From positions 1 through 64,000 of the forward strand of contig CAJTKM010000006.1 in assembly GCA_910576545.1 (NCBI GenBank): a DNA stretch of 64,000 nucleotides. The letters run 5' to 3'. Below, piece by piece: positions 35,880 to 44,476 of the stretch. Source of the DNA: Lachnospiraceae bacterium. GTDB taxonomy: Bacteria; Bacillota; Clostridia; Lachnospirales; Anaerotignaceae. Made by a program: the position numbers and the translations under genes. The notes under the pieces are model-generated. The model worked only from the letters and a program-made list of their open reading frames with translations. It ran no database searches and was not told the DNA's origin. Within the stretch, counting starts at the first letter, position 1, and the number at the start of each line of letters is the position of its first letter.

Positions 35880-37559
35880 ATGGCGGAAGAAAAAAACATG
35901 GAAAACAGCGGCGGCCTTGGCGCAACGGGGAATTTTATCCACAGCTATATACAGGACGATTTGAAAGGGGAGCTGAATAAAATCCATACCCGCTTTCCGC
36001 CGGAGCCGAACGGCTATCTGCACATTGGTCATGCAAAGTCCATCTGCCTGAATTTCGGGCTTGCGAACCTTTACGGCGGCAAATGCAATCTGCGCTTTGA
36101 CGATACCAACCCGACAAAGGAAGATGTGGAATATGTCGATTCCATACAGGAGGACGTCAAGTGGCTTGGCTTTGACTGGGAGGACAGACTTTACTACGCA
36201 TCCAGCTATTTTGAACAGTATTACGATGTTGCAGTAAAGCTGATTAAAGAAGGCAAGGCGTTCGTCTGTGAGCTGACGCCGGAGGAAATGCGCGAATACC
36301 GCGGCACGCTGAGCACGCCGGGCAAGGAAAGCCCTTACCGGAACAGGAGCGTGGAGGAAAACCTCGATTTGTTCGAACGCATGAAAAAGGGCGAATTTCC
36401 GGACGGCTCCAAAACACTGCGTGCAAAAATCGACATGGCTTCGCCGAATATCAATATGCGCGATCCTGTTATTTATCGCATTTCCCACTCTACGCACCAT
36501 ACAACGGGCGACGAATGGTGCATTTACCCGATGTATGATTTTGCGCATCCGTTGGAAGATGCGATTGAGGGGATTACCCATTCCATCTGTACGATGGAGT
36601 TTGAGGACCACCGCCCGCTGTATGACTGGGTGGTGAAGGAGGCTGGCTATACGGTGAATCCGCCGCGTCAGATTGAGTTCGCGCGGCTGGGTATGACAAA
36701 TACTGTTATGAGCAAACGGAAGCTGCGGGCATTGGTAGAAGATGGACTTGTGGACGGCTGGGACGACCCCCGTATGCCGACCATCAGCGGCCTGCGCCGC
36801 AGAGGATATACCCCGGAAGCGATACGGGATTTCTGTGAGCGTATCGGCGTTTCCAAGGCGAACAGCGTGGTAGACAGCGGTCTGCTGGATTACTGCATCA
36901 GGGACGATTTGAAGGCAAAGGCAAATGTGGTGATGGCTGTGCTTGACCCGCTGAAGCTCGTTATCACGAATTATCCGGAGGGGCAGACGGAGATGATGGA
37001 GCTGGAAAACAATCCGGAAAATCCTGACGCCGGTACAAGGCAGGTTCCATTTACAAAGGAACTTTATATTGAGCGGGAGGATTTCATGGAGGAGCCTGTG
37101 AAAAAGTTCTTCCGGCTTGCGCCTGGCAAGGAAGTACGGCTGAAAGGTGCGTATTTCGTGACGTGTACGGATTTCGTGAAGGACGCAGATGGGAACGTAA
37201 CGGAGGTACACTGCACTTACGACCCGGAAGCAAGAAGCGGCAGCGGCTTTGAGGGACGGAAGGTAAAAGGCACACTGCACTGGGTCAGCGCGGCAGAGCA
37301 TGTGAAAGCAACGGCGCGTCTGTATGACTATATGATGCTGGATAATCCAGATGACCCGAATGGGGAAATGATTATGAATCCCAATTCTCTTGAGGTGAAG
37401 GAATGTATCATTGAACCTTCCATAAAAGGGGCGAAAAAGGGCGACAGGTTCCAGTTTATGCGGAACGGGTATTTTATCGTGGATACGAAGGATACAACGG
37501 AAGAACATTTGGTATTTAACCGTATTGTTCCGCTGAAAAGCTCTTTCAAATTGAAATAA
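35880..37559 (+). CDS. glnS: Glutaminyl-tRNA synthetase
   Basis: Charges tRNA-Gln with glutamine; class I synthetase. 559 residues. HIGH motif in [20 protein letters not shown]-like motif [34 protein letters not shown] and the GlnRS-specific C-terminal beta-barrel anticodon domain are present. ATG at 35880 follows CAGGAGGGACAAT; a longer in-frame start at 35763 lacks a ribosome site. No T-box is visible in the 150 bp upstream, which instead holds the MITE. Confidence 0.95.
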   Translation: MAEEKNMENSGGLGATGNFIHSYIQDDLKGELNKIHTRFPPEPNGYLHIGHAKSICLNFGLANLYGGKCNLRFDDTNPTKEDVEYVDSIQEDVKWLGFDWEDRLYYASSYFEQYYDVAVKLIKEGKAFVCELTPEEMREYRGTLSTPGKESPYRNRSVEENLDLFERMKKGEFPDGSKTLRAKIDMASPNINMRDPVIYRISHSTHHTTGDEWCIYPMYDFAHPLEDAIEGITHSICTMEFEDHRPLYDWVVKEAGYTVNPPRQIEFARLGMTNTVMSKRKLRALVEDGLVDGWDDPRMPTISGLRRRGYTPEAIRDFCERIGVSKANSVVDSGLLDYCIRDDLKAKANVVMAVLDPLKLVITNYPEGQTEMMELENNPENPDAGTRQVPFTKELYIEREDFMEEPVKKFFRLAPGKEVRLKGAYFVTCTDFVKDADGNVTEVHCTYDPEARSGSGFEGRKVKGTLHWVSAAEHVKATARLYDYMMLDNPDDPNGEMIMNPNSLEVKECIIEPSIKGAKKGDRFQFMRNGYFIVDTKDTTEEHLVFNRIVPLKSSFKLK

Positions 37560-37661
37560 ATACAATGATATCGGCAAAACAGGAAGGCCCATAACTGGGT
37601 TTTCCTGTTTTTTTGCGGGTCAAAAGTGTACAAAATATGATACAAATTTTAGGTGTTTTTA

Positions 37662-37690
37662 TTGACAATGTAAGTTGGCTTTGATATACT
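37662..37690 (+). promoter_or_regulatory. Promoter of the nitronate monooxygenase-like gene
   Basis: Perfect TTGACA at 37662-37667, 17 bp, TATACT at 37685-37690. Confidence 0.8.
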
Positions 37691-37765
37691 TGTGAAGTAG
37701 TTTTTAAAACTTGATAATGTGGATTTGGTTACATAGAAAATGGAAAAGATTTGGAGGGTAAAGTC

Positions 37766-38818
37766 ATGAAAATACCGGCTCTTTGTTTTGGCGGACTGAC
37801 AGCGCGGAGGCCCATTGTGCAGGGCGGCATGGGCGTTGGGGTATCCCTTTCCGGACTGGCAGGCGCGGTTGCCGCAAGCGGCGGCGTTGGTACGATTTCC
37901 GGGATACACCCGGGTTACAGGGAGGCGGATTTTCAGGAGAACCCCTTCAAAGCGAACCTGCGCGCAATTGGGAAGGAACTGGAAAAGGCGAAGGAAACCG
38001 CACCGGACGGCATCATTGGTTTTAACTTTATGACGGTAATGAACCACTATGAGGAATATGTGCGCGAGGCCATTACGGCGGGGGCGGATTTCATCGTTTC
38101 AGGAGCGGGGCTGCCTGTGGCGCTGGCAAAAATCGCGGCAGGGTCAGATGTGCGGATATTGCCGATCGTTTCTTCTTTGCGGGCATTGAAGCTAATCGTA
38201 AAAAACTGGCTGCGGCATGACCGTCTGCCAGATGCGGTTGTTGTAGAAGGGCCGCTTGCCGGCGGTCATTTGGGCTTCAAATACAGCGATATGCAGGCGG
38301 GGACATTCCTGCCGCTGGAGGACTGCCTGACAGATGTGCTGGGATACGTTCATGAGCTGGAGGAGGCGCATGGCATAAAAATCCCTGTGATTGCGGGCGG
38401 CGGTGTGCGAAACCATGCTGACGTGGAGCGGCTGTTGGGGCTGGGCGCGTCCGGCGTACAGGTAGGTACGCGGTTTGTTGCGACAGAGGAATGTGACGCT
38501 GCGCCGTCCTTTAAGACGGCTTATCTGGAAAGCAGCAAGGCAGACATTAAAATTATTGAAAGCCCGGTAGGGCTGGCGGCGCGTGCCATTGAAACGCCAT
38601 TTTTGCAGCGTGCGGAGCGGGAAGGACGTATTCCTGTGCAGAAATGCTACCAGTGCATGGGGCACTGTAAGGCGGCGGAAACGAAATACTGCATTTCTCA
38701 GGCGTTGATTGATTCGGTCAGCGGACGGGAAGGGCTTGTATTCTGCGGGGTGCATGCGGATGAAATTAACAGGCTTTCGACCGTGGGGCAGGTTATGCGG
38801 GAGCTTTGCGGAGAATAA
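37766..38818 (+). CDS. Nitronate monooxygenase-like FMN oxidoreductase
   Basis: 350 residues, FMN-dependent TIM barrel of the 2-nitropropane dioxygenase group. RPIVQGGMGVGVS near the N terminus, VSGAGLP, GPLAGGHLGFK (candidate catalytic His), VIAGGGVRNHADV and GASGVQVGTRFVATEE bind FMN. A cysteine-rich C-terminal segment (KCYQCMGHCKAAETKYC) is an extra feature found in a clostridial subgroup; some relatives are FabK-like enoyl-ACP reductases. ATG at 37766 follows GGAGGGTAAAG. Own promoter, terminator downstream. Confidence 0.85.
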   Translation: MKIPALCFGGLTARRPIVQGGMGVGVSLSGLAGAVAASGGVGTISGIHPGYREADFQENPFKANLRAIGKELEKAKETAPDGIIGFNFMTVMNHYEEYVREAITAGADFIVSGAGLPVALAKIAAGSDVRILPIVSSLRALKLIVKNWLRHDRLPDAVVVEGPLAGGHLGFKYSDMQAGTFLPLEDCLTDVLGYVHELEEAHGIKIPVIAGGGVRNHADVERLLGLGASGVQVGTRFVATEECDAAPSFKTAYLESSKADIKIIESPVGLAARAIETPFLQRAEREGRIPVQKCYQCMGHCKAAETKYCISQALIDSVSGREGLVFCGVHADEINRLSTVGQVMRELCGE

Positions 38819-38824
38819 TATAAA

Positions 38825-38914
38825 AATAAAAGCGGCGGTACAAGCGGCTTGCCAAAAGAAAACAAATTTTAGATTGATTTCGTCTGGCAATATCCTTCTG
38901 TACTGCCGTTTTTC
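38825..38914. terminator. Shared terminator between convergent genes
   Basis: AAAAGCGGCGGTACA and TGTACTGCCGTTTTT form a stem closing an internal loop with a CTTGCC/TGGCAA pairing. Lies between the plus-strand oxidoreductase and the minus-strand DUF2812 operon. Confidence 0.65.
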
Positions 38915-38916
38915 GT

Positions 38917-39687
38917 TTATCTGTGGTAATCCTTCTGCAAAACCTCCAGAAAGAGGTCGCAGCACTGCGTCAGGTCCTGTCCGCCGATATAATCGGCTTC
39001 CAGCATTTTGTTTCCGAGTATCATATAAAATATTGACCGGTCATCTTTTTGCAGGAGCAGGGCGTAATCAAAGGGGGTATCGCCCAGTATGTTTCCCCGC
39101 CAGTTGCTAACATGGGAAAAAGGAATGCCAAGCGCAAGTTGCTTATATACCCGCCAAAGCCCGCATATCCTGTGCGAGGAGATGAAAATTTCCAAGATGC
39201 AGACACAGGGCATCGCCAGAGCAAAAAAATATTCGCTGTGCACAAGCTGGTATGTTCCGAGGGTGACTGGGTCAAATACATAAAGGGCAAGCAAAAATAC
39301 CCAGAAAGCAATATCAAGATAAAGGACATAGTTTTTCTTTGGCAGAAATACGTGATATAATTCGCTTTCCACGATTGGGTCGGTGTGGATTTCCGGCGTA
39401 CCCTCCTCCGCGGTGTAGATATGGAAATATTCGCCGAAGGTCATGACATATTTCCAGCCGTATTCCTTATAAAGCCGCAGTTTATCCTGAGTGGGAAAGT
39501 CCTCCTTACGGTATTTTTTAGGCTCCATGCGGTAAATCATGCGTTTTGCTTCCTTCACCCAGAAAGAAGCATAGATCGTTTTGATTTCCAACGAGTATAG
39601 TCCCTGCGCGGAAAGGTCGGAAAGCCAGGTTTCCAGTGCGCTGACCTCGTAAGGCTCTACGGGAAGCAGGCGATATTTGATTTTCAT
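38917..39687 (-). CDS. DUF2812 membrane protein, short paralogue
   Basis: 256 residues; function unknown. N-terminal DUF2812 domain (about 1-110) with the family pattern LETWLSDLSAQGLYS, YGWKYVMTFGEYFHIY and PEIHTDP. Two to three membrane helices follow (about 120-190), then a short C-terminal tail. Unlike its three upstream paralogues it lacks the roughly 150-residue extracytoplasmic domain. Start at 39687 follows AAAGGAGGAAC. Last gene of the PadR operon. Confidence 0.85.
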   Translation of the reverse strand: MKIKYRLLPVEPYEVSALETWLSDLSAQGLYSLEIKTIYASFWVKEAKRMIYRMEPKKYRKEDFPTQDKLRLYKEYGWKYVMTFGEYFHIYTAEEGTPEIHTDPIVESELYHVFLPKKNYVLYLDIAFWVFLLALYVFDPVTLGTYQLVHSEYFFALAMPCVCILEIFISSHRICGLWRVYKQLALGIPFSHVSNWRGNILGDTPFDYALLLQKDDRSIFYMILGNKMLEADYIGGQDLTQCCDLFLEVLQKDYHR

Positions 39688-39700
39688 AATGTTCCTCCTT

Positions 39701-40843
39701 TCATTGCTCGGGCGCGGTGTAGTTTTCTTCAAGCAGGGCGGCAAAAGCGGGCAGGTGCTCGGAAAGGTCGCCTTTACCACGGTATTCCACCCGAAGGACA
39801 GCATTGCCCCTGTATGCGGCGAGTATTGTGTTATCGCCTGTGTGGTAATATTCCAGCCCGTCAAATAAATCCGGTTCGATGTCGATTTCCTGCCGCTTCA
39901 GAAATGTTCCAAAGAAGTCACATCCGTTGTCAGCAAGGCTTACCATAGTCTGCTCTGCAAACAGCTTGGGGCGTACCTCCAAATAGGTGGTTTCTATGTA
40001 GGAATTTTCCTCATATTCCTGTATGGTGTACTGCACAGGCGATAGCAGGGACGTTTCAAATTTCACATTGGCCTGCCCTTTCCCTTCTGTCCCTTCGAGC
40101 TCTGCCAGAGGGAGATAGGGCAGAGGAACGGTGGTTACGCTGGCTGCAAATTCCAGCGGCTTTTTTATGCTAACGAAAAAGATTGAGAGGGAGGGCATAA
40201 AGCTGATTAGCACCATCAGCAGTACCAGCAGCGGTTGGATAAAAACGGCTTTCCGATAGCTTTTTTTGTGCTCCATAGGGACGCCGGACGCAAGCCCTCT
40301 CCTGATTCGGGAACAGGTGCGCACTTCCCATAATATCCATCCGACGGCAAACAGGAGGACAAACAGCATGAAGCACGCTTCGAGTGGGCTGAAAGCCCGG
40401 ACAAAGCCTGAAAACTGCGACCATGTCATAAAGGAAAAAAGCAGCAGAAAGAGGATAATGACGCCAAAGCCAGCAAAAAAAGCCTGTTTAGAATCCTGCC
40501 ACGCTTCTTCCAGCTGTTCTCTTTGAACCAGTGGGTCGGTATGCGGCTCAATGGGGCATTCCTCTGCACTGGAAAAAAGGTAATATTTCTGCCACATATG
40601 GCAGACAAACTGCCAGCCGAAATCTTCATAGGTTTCCCGCATGGTTTTGGGCGGCTCAGCCTGGACATACTTCGGGACTTCAATACGGTATGTCATTTTC
40701 TGCGGCTCGCCCTGCCGGAATTTTGCGTAATATCCGTTGAAGGAAAGCGGGAACAGCCCTTCCAGAGCCATATCCTCCAGCCAGCTTTCCAGCGCGGGTA
40801 TATCGGCGGTGTTAGCGGGGAAAAACTTGCGTTTGGTTTTCAT
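39701..40843 (-). CDS. DUF2812 membrane protein with extracytoplasmic domain
   Basis: 380 residues. DUF2812 domain first (LESWLEDMALEGLFP, FGWQFVCHMWQKYYLF, PHTDPLVQ), then four hydrophobic helices (about 120-235), then a C-terminal domain. That domain begins PYLPLAELEGTEG and probably faces outside. Starts 10 bp after the preceding gene in the operon, with AGGGATACC upstream. The most diverged of the three long paralogues (W-Q-K-Y-Y replaces the G-x-Y-F-H motif). Confidence 0.87.
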   Translation of the reverse strand: MKTKRKFFPANTADIPALESWLEDMALEGLFPLSFNGYYAKFRQGEPQKMTYRIEVPKYVQAEPPKTMRETYEDFGWQFVCHMWQKYYLFSSAEECPIEPHTDPLVQREQLEEAWQDSKQAFFAGFGVIILFLLLFSFMTWSQFSGFVRAFSPLEACFMLFVLLFAVGWILWEVRTCSRIRRGLASGVPMEHKKSYRKAVFIQPLLVLLMVLISFMPSLSIFFVSIKKPLEFAASVTTVPLPYLPLAELEGTEGKGQANVKFETSLLSPVQYTIQEYEENSYIETTYLEVRPKLFAEQTMVSLADNGCDFFGTFLKRQEIDIEPDLFDGLEYYHTGDNTILAAYRGNAVLRVEYRGKGDLSEHLPAFAALLEENYTAPEQ

Positions 40844-40853
40844 GGTATCCCTC

Positions 40854-42086
40854 CTACTGCGGTTTCCTTGTGGGGTAGGTTTCCTGCATCAGCGCGGCAA
40901 ACTGAGGCACAAAGGGGCGCAGGTCCGCTTCGCCGAAATAACTTACATAGATAATGGTGTCCCCCTGCCGGAGGAAGAGTTTTTTCAGGGCGTCGCTGTA
41001 TTTTCCGCTGACGCAGAGATATGCCTCGTCTAAGCCGGTTTCGGCTGAAAGGTCGATGGTATCCCATGGCATCAGGTCGGAAAGCTCCCAATCCATCTGG
41101 CTTTCTACGAAACGCCCGCCCATGGAGGGACAGCGCAGGCGGTAAATATGGAAGGCAAGGGTCGGCTCGTAAGGGTCACTGCTCCCTGCCCAGTTTCTTC
41201 CGGGGACAAAGCCGCTCTGCGTGATGGTGGTTTGTTCCGGCGCAAGGAAAGAGCGTCGGAAACGTATTTCGTTATCCACATCGCCGCTGACGTAGGTGGT
41301 GTTTGCGTCGTCAATATGCCCGTTCTGAAAAGCAGGGTTCTGCTCGATTTCCGCAAGGGAAACCATCGGGATTGGCTCGGAAAGCTCCCGCCAGTCCGCG
41401 TCCCAGTACACGACAGCTATGCCGAAGCGTGTCAATAGAAAAGACCAGAACAGCAGGAACATAAAAACGCTTGCTGGAAGATACAGCCGCCGCTTTTTTC
41501 TGTAATCTCCGGAATGGCTGAGGGGCGTGCCGTTTTTCAGCAGATTTTTGATTCTGCGCAGGCGAAGAAACTGTATGATGCCTAATATAGCGAAGGCAGC
41601 CATATATGTGCCGAAAATCAAAATGAATCCGATGTTAAGAATGATGTTGAAAAAACCGGGTTTTCTGACAAAAACCAGTGCAAGGAGCATGAGAGTATAG
41701 ATGGAGCAATAGAGGATACCCCAGTTCCGCTTGGAACGATAAATCTGCTCATAAACCTCGGCCTGTATAGCGGGGTCAGTATGGATTTCAGGGGCATTTT
41801 CCGTTTTTGTACGGTACACATGGAAATATTTACCAAAAGGGCAGACGTATTCCCAGCCGAAATCTTCAAGCAACTCTCGCTTTTTCTTATCTGGCTCAAC
41901 AAGCGGAAAAACCGTTGCCTCCAGACGGTAAGCGGCTTTCCGGGGCGGGCGTGGTTCAAAATGGGCAAAATATGTGCCGAAAGATACCAGAAAAAGCCCG
42001 TCTTCTGCCATATCGGCAAGCCATGATTCCATTGCGGCAATATCCAGAGAATCTACGGGGATAAAGCGGCGGATATAATTTTTCAT
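40854..42086 (-). CDS. DUF2812 membrane protein with extracytoplasmic domain
   Basis: 410 residues. DUF2812 domain (MESWLADMAEDGLFLVSFGTYFAHFEP, FGWEYVCPFGKYFHVYR, PEIHTDPAIQ), helices at about 120-225, and a C-terminal domain opening with PMVSLAEIEQNPAF. ATG at 42086 is preferred to 42092 because AAAGGAG is better spaced from it. The C-terminal domain ends near RPFVPQFAALMQETY, matching the ends of the neighbouring paralogues. Confidence 0.87.
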   Translation of the reverse strand: MKNYIRRFIPVDSLDIAAMESWLADMAEDGLFLVSFGTYFAHFEPRPPRKAAYRLEATVFPLVEPDKKKRELLEDFGWEYVCPFGKYFHVYRTKTENAPEIHTDPAIQAEVYEQIYRSKRNWGILYCSIYTLMLLALVFVRKPGFFNIILNIGFILIFGTYMAAFAILGIIQFLRLRRIKNLLKNGTPLSHSGDYRKKRRLYLPASVFMFLLFWSFLLTRFGIAVVYWDADWRELSEPIPMVSLAEIEQNPAFQNGHIDDANTTYVSGDVDNEIRFRRSFLAPEQTTITQSGFVPGRNWAGSSDPYEPTLAFHIYRLRCPSMGGRFVESQMDWELSDLMPWDTIDLSAETGLDEAYLCVSGKYSDALKKLFLRQGDTIIYVSYFGEADLRPFVPQFAALMQETYPTRKPQ

Positions 42087-42132
42087 AAACATTCACTCCT
42101 TTTACTGTGTAAATGTGGAACAGAATACTGTG

Positions 42133-43323
42133 TTACGGCTCTATCGCGGGGAAATCTGCCTGCGCCAGCGCGATGAATTCCGGCAGAAACGGGCGGATGT
42201 CCGATTCTCCCCTGTAATCCAGACAAATAACGGTATCCCCTGTGCGGAGGAAAACCTGCTGCTGCCCTGGGCTTTCTGTGCTGGTATAAAGGTATGCTTC
42301 TTCTGTGCCGAAGCCCTCCCATGTTTCCTTTTCCCATATACCGTAGCGGGTGGAATGCCGTTTCAGGCTGTGCAGTGTCGGCCCTGCAAGGGCGGGAAAG
42401 CGCAGACGGTATAGCTCCATCGTAAGGAAAGGGGAATAGACCCTGTCGGAGTCGTCCGCCCATTGACGGCCGTTGACAGAGGCGGTCTGCCGCACTGTAT
42501 ACTGCTCCGGTGCCAAAAAGGTTTGACTGTGCAGAATGCAGTTGCCGTACCCTCCCGAGGGTGCAAGCCGCAGGGAATCTTCCTGCTCAATTTCTGCAAG
42601 GGAAACCATAGGGAATGATTCGGGTATTTCCAGCCGCTCGCTTTTGTTGCTTATAATGGTCAGACCATACACGCTGGCAAGAATGATGATAAAAGCAGTC
42701 ATCGGTACAATACGCTGAAGATAGCGCAGGGGCAGGCGGTTCCTGTAATCCGAGGAATGTTCCAGATGCGCACCGTTTTTCAGGCGGCGGTATATCCGGT
42801 ACAGCCGGAAGGACTGGGCCGCGCACACAATGGGGAGTGAAATCCAGAACAATAAAGCGAACAGTATGGGAAGCCCCAGCTTTACAATATTAGCCAGAGA
42901 AAGTATGCTGCTGTGCAGAGTATAGAACAGCATACCGAAAAGGAGCATAGCCGCAAACGCCTGTGCCAAGCAGATGCGGGCGAAAGCTTGTGCCTGTTGT
43001 TTAGGGTCGGTATGTATTTCGGGAGGGTTTTCCAGCTCCGAACGGTAGACATGGAAATAATTGCCGAATGTGCAGACGTATTCCCAGCCAAATTCCTGAA
43101 AAAACAGTATTTTTTTATTATCAGGGTCGGCACGTAAAAACGGGTTTGCGGTTACTTCCAGCCGGTAAGTGACTTTTGCGGGTTCTGCTGTTTCAAATTT
43201 TGCGAAATAATTGCCGCTGGATACCAGAAAAAGACCCTTTTCCGCGAGGTCGGCAAGCCATGTTTCGACTGCGGGAATATCCAGAAGGTTTACAGGAATT
43301 AAACGACGTTTATAGTGCATCAT
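42133..43323 (-). CDS. DUF2812 membrane protein with extracytoplasmic domain
   Basis: 396 residues; first of four paralogues after padR. DUF2812 domain (VETWLADLAEKGLFLVSSGNYFAKFE, FGWEYVCTFGNYFHVYR, PEIHTDPKQQ), membrane helices at about 118-230, and a C-terminal domain starting FPMVSLAEIEQEDS. Very similar in plan to the next gene, so a tandem duplication is likely. Starts 6 bp after the padR stop, following AAAAGGAGTG. Confidence 0.87.
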   Translation of the reverse strand: MMHYKRRLIPVNLLDIPAVETWLADLAEKGLFLVSSGNYFAKFETAEPAKVTYRLEVTANPFLRADPDNKKILFFQEFGWEYVCTFGNYFHVYRSELENPPEIHTDPKQQAQAFARICLAQAFAAMLLFGMLFYTLHSSILSLANIVKLGLPILFALLFWISLPIVCAAQSFRLYRIYRRLKNGAHLEHSSDYRNRLPLRYLQRIVPMTAFIIILASVYGLTIISNKSERLEIPESFPMVSLAEIEQEDSLRLAPSGGYGNCILHSQTFLAPEQYTVRQTASVNGRQWADDSDRVYSPFLTMELYRLRFPALAGPTLHSLKRHSTRYGIWEKETWEGFGTEEAYLYTSTESPGQQQVFLRTGDTVICLDYRGESDIRPFLPEFIALAQADFPAIEP

Positions 43324-43329
43324 ACTGCT

Positions 43330-43671
43330 TCACTCCTTTTCATTCTGTGCTGGCGGGAAGTTGCGCGCCGCGCGTTCTGCATCAGCGAGGCAGTTTTTCA
43401 GCCGCCGGATTTCGTCCTGATATGTTTTTCTGCCTTTCTCTGTGACGCGGTAAGTGCGTTTGCGTCCTTCGACTGCGGTTTCTTCAATCAGTTTTTCGTC
43501 CTCAAATTTAGCAAGTATGGTGTAGAGCGTGCCGGGGCCGATATTGATGCGTCCATCTGTGCAGCCCTCTACAAAGCGGGCGATTTCTGTGCCGCACATT
43601 TCCTGCGCCTGAAACGCCAGCAGGACGTAAAACATGGTTTCGGTTAAAACTTCGAGTGATTTTTTTGCCAT
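43330..43671 (-). CDS. PadR family transcriptional regulator
   Basis: 113 residues. Winged-helix PadR domain: LTETMFYVLLAFQAQEMCGTEIARFVE, the NIGPGTLYTILAKFEDEKLIEE recognition region, and wing residues GRKRTYRVTEKG. A short C-terminal helix for dimerisation follows. ATG at 43671 is preferred to the one at 43677 for its spacing from GAGGAGG. PadR proteins next to DUF2812 genes are a recurring pair; the regulator probably represses this operon and responds to an unknown signal. Confidence 0.9.
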   Translation of the reverse strand: MAKKSLEVLTETMFYVLLAFQAQEMCGTEIARFVEGCTDGRINIGPGTLYTILAKFEDEKLIEETAVEGRKRTYRVTEKGRKTYQDEIRRLKNCLADAERAARNFPPAQNEKE

Positions 43672-43692
43672 AGGCATGGCCTCCTCAATATT

Positions 43693-43747
43693 GAGTGTCG
43701 ATATTGTTTATCGATAACAGTGTAACATCGAGTGTCGATATTGTCAA
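43693..43747 (-). promoter_or_regulatory. PadR operon promoter and operator
   Basis: Minus-strand TTGACA (complement of 43742-43747), 17 bp, TACACT (complement of 43719-43724). Direct repeats GAGTGTCGATATTGT at 43693-43707 and 43730-43744 overlap the -35 and follow the -10, with a TTATCGATAA palindrome between them. This fits autoregulation by PadR; binding is inferred. Confidence 0.65.
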
Positions 43748-43776
43748 TAGCTGGCAAGGCTCCTGTTTTTCCGCAC

Positions 43777-43802
43777 AAAAAAAGAACGCCGTAAAAGCGT
43801 CC
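43777..43802 (-). terminator. Terminator of the Fur-family gene
   Basis: On the minus strand GGACGC-TTTTACG-GCGTTC followed by a seven-T run. Confidence 0.75.
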
Positions 43803-43834
43803 TGAAAGGGCATGAGAAAGAGAGGGGATAAGGC

Positions 43835-44248
43835 TTAATTTCCGCGGCATCCCGCACATTTTCCATATAATATCAGCTGTTCACATTCCACTTCAAAATC
43901 AAGCTGCTGCGCCAGCTTTTTATGCAGTTCTGTCAGCTCCTCCATATCCAGATCCCGTACACAGCCGCAGACGGTACAGACGGTATGGGGGTGGCACTTC
44001 ATCACAGCATCATAACGGGAACTGGGTTCGCCTACATTTAATTCCTGCACAAGACCCAGCTGCTTAAAATAATCCAATGTTTTATAAACCGTGGCAAGGC
44101 TCATGGTAGGGTTTGCAGGCTCCAGTGTTTTATAAATCGTTTCCGCATTCGGATGCTGCGTAGTGCTGCGCAGCATATTGTATACGGCAATACGCTGCGG
44201 GGTGACTTTCAGGCCTTTTTCTCTTAAAATTTGAGTGGTTTCTTTCAT
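43835..44248 (-). CDS. Fur family regulator, PerR-like
   Basis: 137 residues. Winged-helix DNA-binding domain (LREKGLKVTPQRIAVYNML...MSLATVYKTLDYF), hinge GEPSSRYD, then a dimerisation domain with two CxxC zinc motifs (CTVC, CAGC) and HPHTVC. The SSRYD hinge is like PerR (SSRFD in Bacillus), so peroxide sensing is more likely than Fur or Zur function, but not proven. ATG at 44248 is used because AAAGGG lies 8 bp upstream; a GTG at 44257 is possible. Its promoter overlaps a 20-bp palindrome. Confidence 0.88.
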   Translation of the reverse strand: MKETTQILREKGLKVTPQRIAVYNMLRSTTQHPNAETIYKTLEPANPTMSLATVYKTLDYFKQLGLVQELNVGEPSSRYDAVMKCHPHTVCTVCGCVRDLDMEELTELHKKLAQQLDFEVECEQLILYGKCAGCRGN

Positions 44249-44270
44249 GCTAAACACCCTTTACAAAGAA

Positions 44271-44312
44271 TTATTGTTATTTAATAATAAACTATAACTT
44301 CTATTGTGTCAA
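44271..44312 (-). promoter_or_regulatory. Promoter and Per/Fur-type operator of the PerR-like gene
   Basis: Minus-strand TTGACA (complement of 44307-44312), 17 bp, TATTAT (complement of 44284-44289). The -10 lies inside the inverted repeat TTATTGTTA-TT-TAATAATAA (44271-44290, 8 of 9 arms paired), which resembles a Per box. This indicates autoregulation. Confidence 0.7.
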
Positions 44313-44413
44313 TATGAAAAGGCGTAAAATGGCAGTTAATTATATCCATTTTTCTCATAAAATGGCAGGAATGTGTATGGCAATGAAAAATATGGGAATG
44401 CCGTATTGCTTTC

Positions 44414-44442
44414 TTGCGCTGGGTCAGGAGAAGCTTTATAAT
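44414..44442 (+). promoter_or_regulatory. Promoter of the metallophosphoesterase gene
   Basis: TTGCGC at 44414-44419, 17 bp, perfect TATAAT at 44437-44442. Confidence 0.65.
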
Positions 44443-44476
44443 AAGAAAAAGACGCAACACAGGAGGAACGGAAGAC

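Noticed and set aside
35571-37592. 673-codon minus-strand open frame
   Set aside because: Antisense to glnS, which is intact.
43835-44248. Zur or Fur assignment
   Set aside because: The SSRYD hinge and Per-like palindrome favour PerR, but without the full metal-site comparison only a PerR-like label is justified.
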